Below, piece by piece: positions 6,388 through 8,687 of a DNA stretch of 8,687 bases (the first letter of the stretch is position 1; the number at the start of each line of letters is the position of its first letter). The notes below the pieces were generated by a model. That model searched no databases. It was not told where the DNA came from and worked only from the letters and a program-made list of their open reading frames with translations. The translations under genes and the position numbers were made by a program. Source of the stretch: Treponema sp. (GTDB lineage Bacteria; Spirochaetota; Spirochaetia; Treponematales; Breznakiellaceae); NCBI GenBank assembly GCA_020216655.1, contig JAIWNU010000178.1, positions 1 through 8,687 on the forward strand, read 5' to 3'.

Positions 6388-8502
6388 ATCAGCCTCGATT
6401 TTGCTATTGGCTGATGCACCGTCTTTCTGGAGTGTCCGAAGCCTCTGAGCATTTCGTATACGATAAATGTACAGGGCTGAGAGGTTATCCTGGGGATTTT
6501 TTGCATAACATAATTTGAATAACTTCAGAGCCTTTTCATAGTCCTTTTCATGGTACAGCCGGACACCCTGTTCAAAAATACCTTGTGTTTCTAAGAAATA
6601 GATCCGTTCCCGAGGTGAATATACGTCTAAAAGTTCATAAATATCACAGGGCTGGGACTTGCCTTTTACGAGAACCGTATCAATCAGTCTTCCATGAAAG
6701 CCGGCTTCCTGAAGGTAACTCTGCATATTTCCGGAAAGCAAAATCGGTACATTGTAGGTTCTTGTTAAGTTTTCGATACGGCTTGCCAAGTTTACCGTAT
6801 CCGAAATAACCGTGCTTTCGATTCGCTGCTGCTCCCCAATTATTCCCAGCATGACGAGTCCCGTATGAATGCCAATACCAATTGAAATGGGCTGCAATCC
6901 GTAGGATAAACGTTCTTTATTATATTCGTTGAGTTGTTCCTGAATGGCCAGGCTCGCCTGCACCGCATCCTGGGGCATTTCAGGAAAGAGGGCCATGATT
7001 CCATCTCCGATATATTTATCAATAAATCCATGATGATTTCGGATAATTGGGCCAATCCTATTAAAGTATGAATTGATGAAATTAAAATTGTCCTGGGGGC
7101 TCATGGTCTCCGAAAGGGTGGTAAAAGAACGGATATCGGCGAACAGAATTGTAATGGAGCGCAGTACCTGATCGCCCAGTTTGATATCGTTGATGCTTTT
7201 TTTGTTCAGGAAGGTTAAAAACTCATTCGGAACAAAGCGGGACATGGATTTGTTAACCGTAGAAAGTTCATCAGAAAGTTGTTCCACCCGCGTAAAGGAA
7301 TTAGAAAAAATCCTTGCGAGCGCAATGGCCTGTAAAAATATAAAACTAAATAGGCCCAAGGGCAGCATATAGGCCGTGGCGATAATATTTTTTGAATACA
7401 GGACATCATTAATTGCGGTAATGGTAAAGAGCAAAAAGCCTATTAGAATAAGGGCTGCATTTTCCCTCTTTCGAATCCAAGCAATAGTAATGCAGACCAG
7501 CACAAAAAGCAGGCCCGCAATAGCTGTTATTTCCATCGGAGTGACCAGCAAATTGAACAGTTTTAAGGGTAATGCAAGAGACAATAATGTAAAAAGGACC
7601 GCAGGAGCCAGCATTATTCCTAAACCGATAGTGGGAATATCAGCGGGAAAAAGCTCTTTGAAAAAGAGACCAAAAAAGAGGGCCCCAAGATAGAACACGC
7701 TGAGTTCTAATTTAATCTGAATCTCCCAAGGTACAATGGAAGTTAGATGAGAGAGTGCTATGGTCCCCGTTGTAATGACCCTCAGAGCTACTATGATACA
7801 AAAAAGACCGAAAAAGAGGGGCGACTTGTCTTTCGGTCTAAATAGAAAGAGCGCAATGTTATATAAACCGATGACCAAAATAGAACCAAACAGAAAGAGT
7901 TCTATCATTAAGGAACGGTTATAATAGTTTTGTACAGCCTGGGCCGTACCGAGGAGTATCGGTTTCCATTGCCCCCCATGACGGTAGTCCCTATTGGCAA
8001 TAAAGAGAAAAATATCCAGTGTATTATTTTGGGGGGTAACAAAATACACGTTTGGCTTGAACTCTCCATGGACCTTTACAGGATTAATGTCAGTAAGCCC
8101 ATTAGAACCAACCAATGCACCATTTATATACAGGTCATAGGAACTGACCATTTGGGGAACATAGAGGCCGTACACTTGAGAATCGGGTAAATGTATGGTG
8201 AGGCGATAGGTTGCACTTCCCTGGGCAGGAAATTGTTTTCCTCCATGAGAGCCGCTTCCCCAATAGCTTGGTATCGGAGGGTATGAATCTGGAGTTGGGG
8301 CAGCCTCAAGTTCAGCAGCATTGGTAAACTTTTTGTTCCACCAGAATGCCCATTCGCCTGAGAGTTCTACAGTTTTGAGGTCTGAAAACTGATATGAAGA
8401 AAGATCAATACTGTCGTTTTTTGCCTTTGGAATTGCTTGAGAAAAGAGAGAACTGGCACAAAATATAGCAACACACAAACTGCTCAGCCATCGTTTATTC
8501 AT
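6361..8502 (-). CDS. Membrane class III adenylate cyclase with 7TM (DISM-type) sensor and TPR-like tail
   Basis: This 713-residue protein has a signal peptide (1-22), an extracytoplasmic jelly-roll-like sensor (LSGEWAFWW to GGQWKPILLG, about 47-185), seven hydrophobic segments (about 197-397) of the 7TMR-DISM type, a short helical linker, and a cyclase catalytic domain (about 447-625). Metal aspartates Asp456 (LFADIRSF) and Asp500 (KYIGDG), adenine-selecting Lys496, Thr564 (STVIS) and the Asn571/Arg575 pair (NLASR) are all present, so it should make cAMP in the cytoplasm in response to an outside ligand. The tail (about 636-690) contains EQGVRLYHEKDYEKALKLF, a TPR-like repeat common in spirochaete cyclases. 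Start: an ATG nine bases upstream (8511) has AGG directly against it, whereas the ATG at 8502 has AGGA eight bases away, so 8502 is preferred. It overlaps dnaE tail-to-tail by 27 bases. The sensed ligand is unknown. Confidence 0.9.
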   Translation of the reverse strand: MNKRWLSSLCVAIFCASSLFSQAIPKAKNDSIDLSSYQFSDLKTVELSGEWAFWWNKKFTNAAELEAAPTPDSYPPIPSYWGSGSHGGKQFPAQGSATYRLTIHLPDSQVYGLYVPQMVSSYDLYINGALVGSNGLTDINPVKVHGEFKPNVYFVTPQNNTLDIFLFIANRDYRHGGQWKPILLGTAQAVQNYYNRSLMIELFLFGSILVIGLYNIALFLFRPKDKSPLFFGLFCIIVALRVITTGTIALSHLTSIVPWEIQIKLELSVFYLGALFFGLFFKELFPADIPTIGLGIMLAPAVLFTLLSLALPLKLFNLLVTPMEITAIAGLLFVLVCITIAWIRKRENAALILIGFLLFTITAINDVLYSKNIIATAYMLPLGLFSFIFLQAIALARIFSNSFTRVEQLSDELSTVNKSMSRFVPNEFLTFLNKKSINDIKLGDQVLRSITILFADIRSFTTLSETMSPQDNFNFINSYFNRIGPIIRNHHGFIDKYIGDGIMALFPEMPQDAVQASLAIQEQLNEYNKERLSYGLQPISIGIGIHTGLVMLGIIGEQQRIESTVISDTVNLASRIENLTRTYNVPILLSGNMQSYLQEAGFHGRLIDTVLVKGKSQPCDIYELLDVYSPRERIYFLETQGIFEQGVRLYHEKDYEKALKLFKLCYAKNPQDNLSALYIYRIRNAQRLRTLQKDGASANSKIEADSQPVPRNS
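6388..6415 (+). terminator. Weak stem-loop just after dnaE, possible terminator
   Basis: ATCAGCC (6388-6394) and GGCTGAT (6409-6415) form a 7-bp stem with a 14-base loop starting right after the dnaE stop codon. There is no T-tract, only GTCTTTC a few bases on, and the site lies inside the C-terminal coding part of the opposing cyclase gene. It may reduce read-through of the operon, or it may be chance. Confidence 0.25.
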
Positions 8503-8538
8503 CGATCCCATCCTGTAATTTAGCAGTATAGATGTACG

Positions 8539-8548
8539 ATGATATCAT
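8539..8548. repeat. 10-bp palindrome in the cyclase 5' region
   Basis: ATGATATCAT is a perfect palindrome 36 bases upstream of the preferred cyclase start and downstream of the candidate -10 boxes. It could be an operator half, but the region is AT-rich and chance is likely. Confidence 0.2.
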
Positions 8549-8550
8549 GA

Positions 8551-8590
8551 TTTATAGATATATTATAGACCAATATGAAAAAAAAATAAA
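8551..8590 (-). promoter_or_regulatory. Probable promoter region of the adenylate cyclase gene
   Basis: Two overlapping candidates are visible on the minus strand. TATAAT (8567-8562) has TTTATT 17 bases upstream, inside the terminator T-tract, and TATAAA (8556-8551) has TTCATA (8579-8574) 17 bases upstream. Each matches consensus at 9 of 12 positions, so I cannot choose. The first would give a leader of about 50 bases. The T-rich tract upstream could act as an UP-like element. Confidence 0.45.
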
Positions 8591-8621
8591 AAAAGGGCTA
8601 TTCCCTGCAAGGAAATAGCCC
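8578..8621 (-). terminator. Rho-independent terminator of the tRNA-Arg transcript
   Basis: Read on the minus strand, GGGCTATT pairs with AATAGCCC, extended by CC/GG across one mismatch, around a 5-base loop (8595-8621). It is followed by a long T-rich run (8594-8578). It starts eight bases after the tRNA 3' end, showing that the tRNA is the last gene of its transcript and is separated from the cyclase gene. Confidence 0.88.
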
Positions 8622-8628
8622 AGTCTCA

Positions 8629-8687
<59 letters not shown>

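Noticed and set aside
8578..8594. A/T-rich run as a possible plus-strand terminator or phase-variable homopolymer
   Set aside because: The run lies 5' of the hairpin on the plus strand, so it works only as the T-tract of the minus-strand tRNA terminator. It is outside any coding region.

Overview
The window looks like chromosomal DNA of a spirochaete, most likely a Treponema or close relative. This is inferred from the protein style: a 7TM-sensor class III adenylate cyclase with a TPR-like tail, a small secreted HEAT-repeat protein, and spirochaete-like polymerase sequences. No rRNA or other phylogenetic marker is present to prove it. Gene density is high and no insertion sequence, phage gene or CRISPR array is visible.

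Layout, left to right. (1) Positions 3-1115, + strand: the 3' end of an unrecognised gene, then a secreted HEAT-repeat protein gene 18 bases downstream with a strong Shine-Dalgarno site. (2) Positions 1116-1274: an imperfect 20-bp-arm hairpin built from 10-bp repeats, a textbook rho-independent terminator (1199-1234), and five bases later a near-consensus sigma70-type promoter (1240-1268) that also carries a dyad. (3) Positions 1275-6387, + strand: a tightly overlapped three-gene operon of a DUF72 (YecE-like) TIM-barrel protein, a Y-family protein of the ImuB type that has lost its catalytic acidic residues, and a 1027-residue DnaE-type replicase with its three polymerase aspartates intact. 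(4) Positions 6361-8502, - strand: a membrane adenylate cyclase, convergent with dnaE and overlapping it by 27 bases. (5) Positions 8578-8687, - strand: a tRNA-Arg(CCG), cut by the window edge, followed by its terminator.

The most interesting part is the operon. A dead Y-family subunit with a clamp-binding-like motif, translationally coupled to a DnaE-family polymerase, is the core of the ImuB/DnaE2 mutasome used for damage-induced, error-prone lesion bypass. The usual first gene, imuA, is absent here and a DUF72 gene takes its place. Promoter geometry puts the predicted transcription start on the A of the DUF72 ATG, so the operon mRNA may be leaderless. The adenylate cyclase and the HEAT-repeat protein have no evident functional link to the operon.
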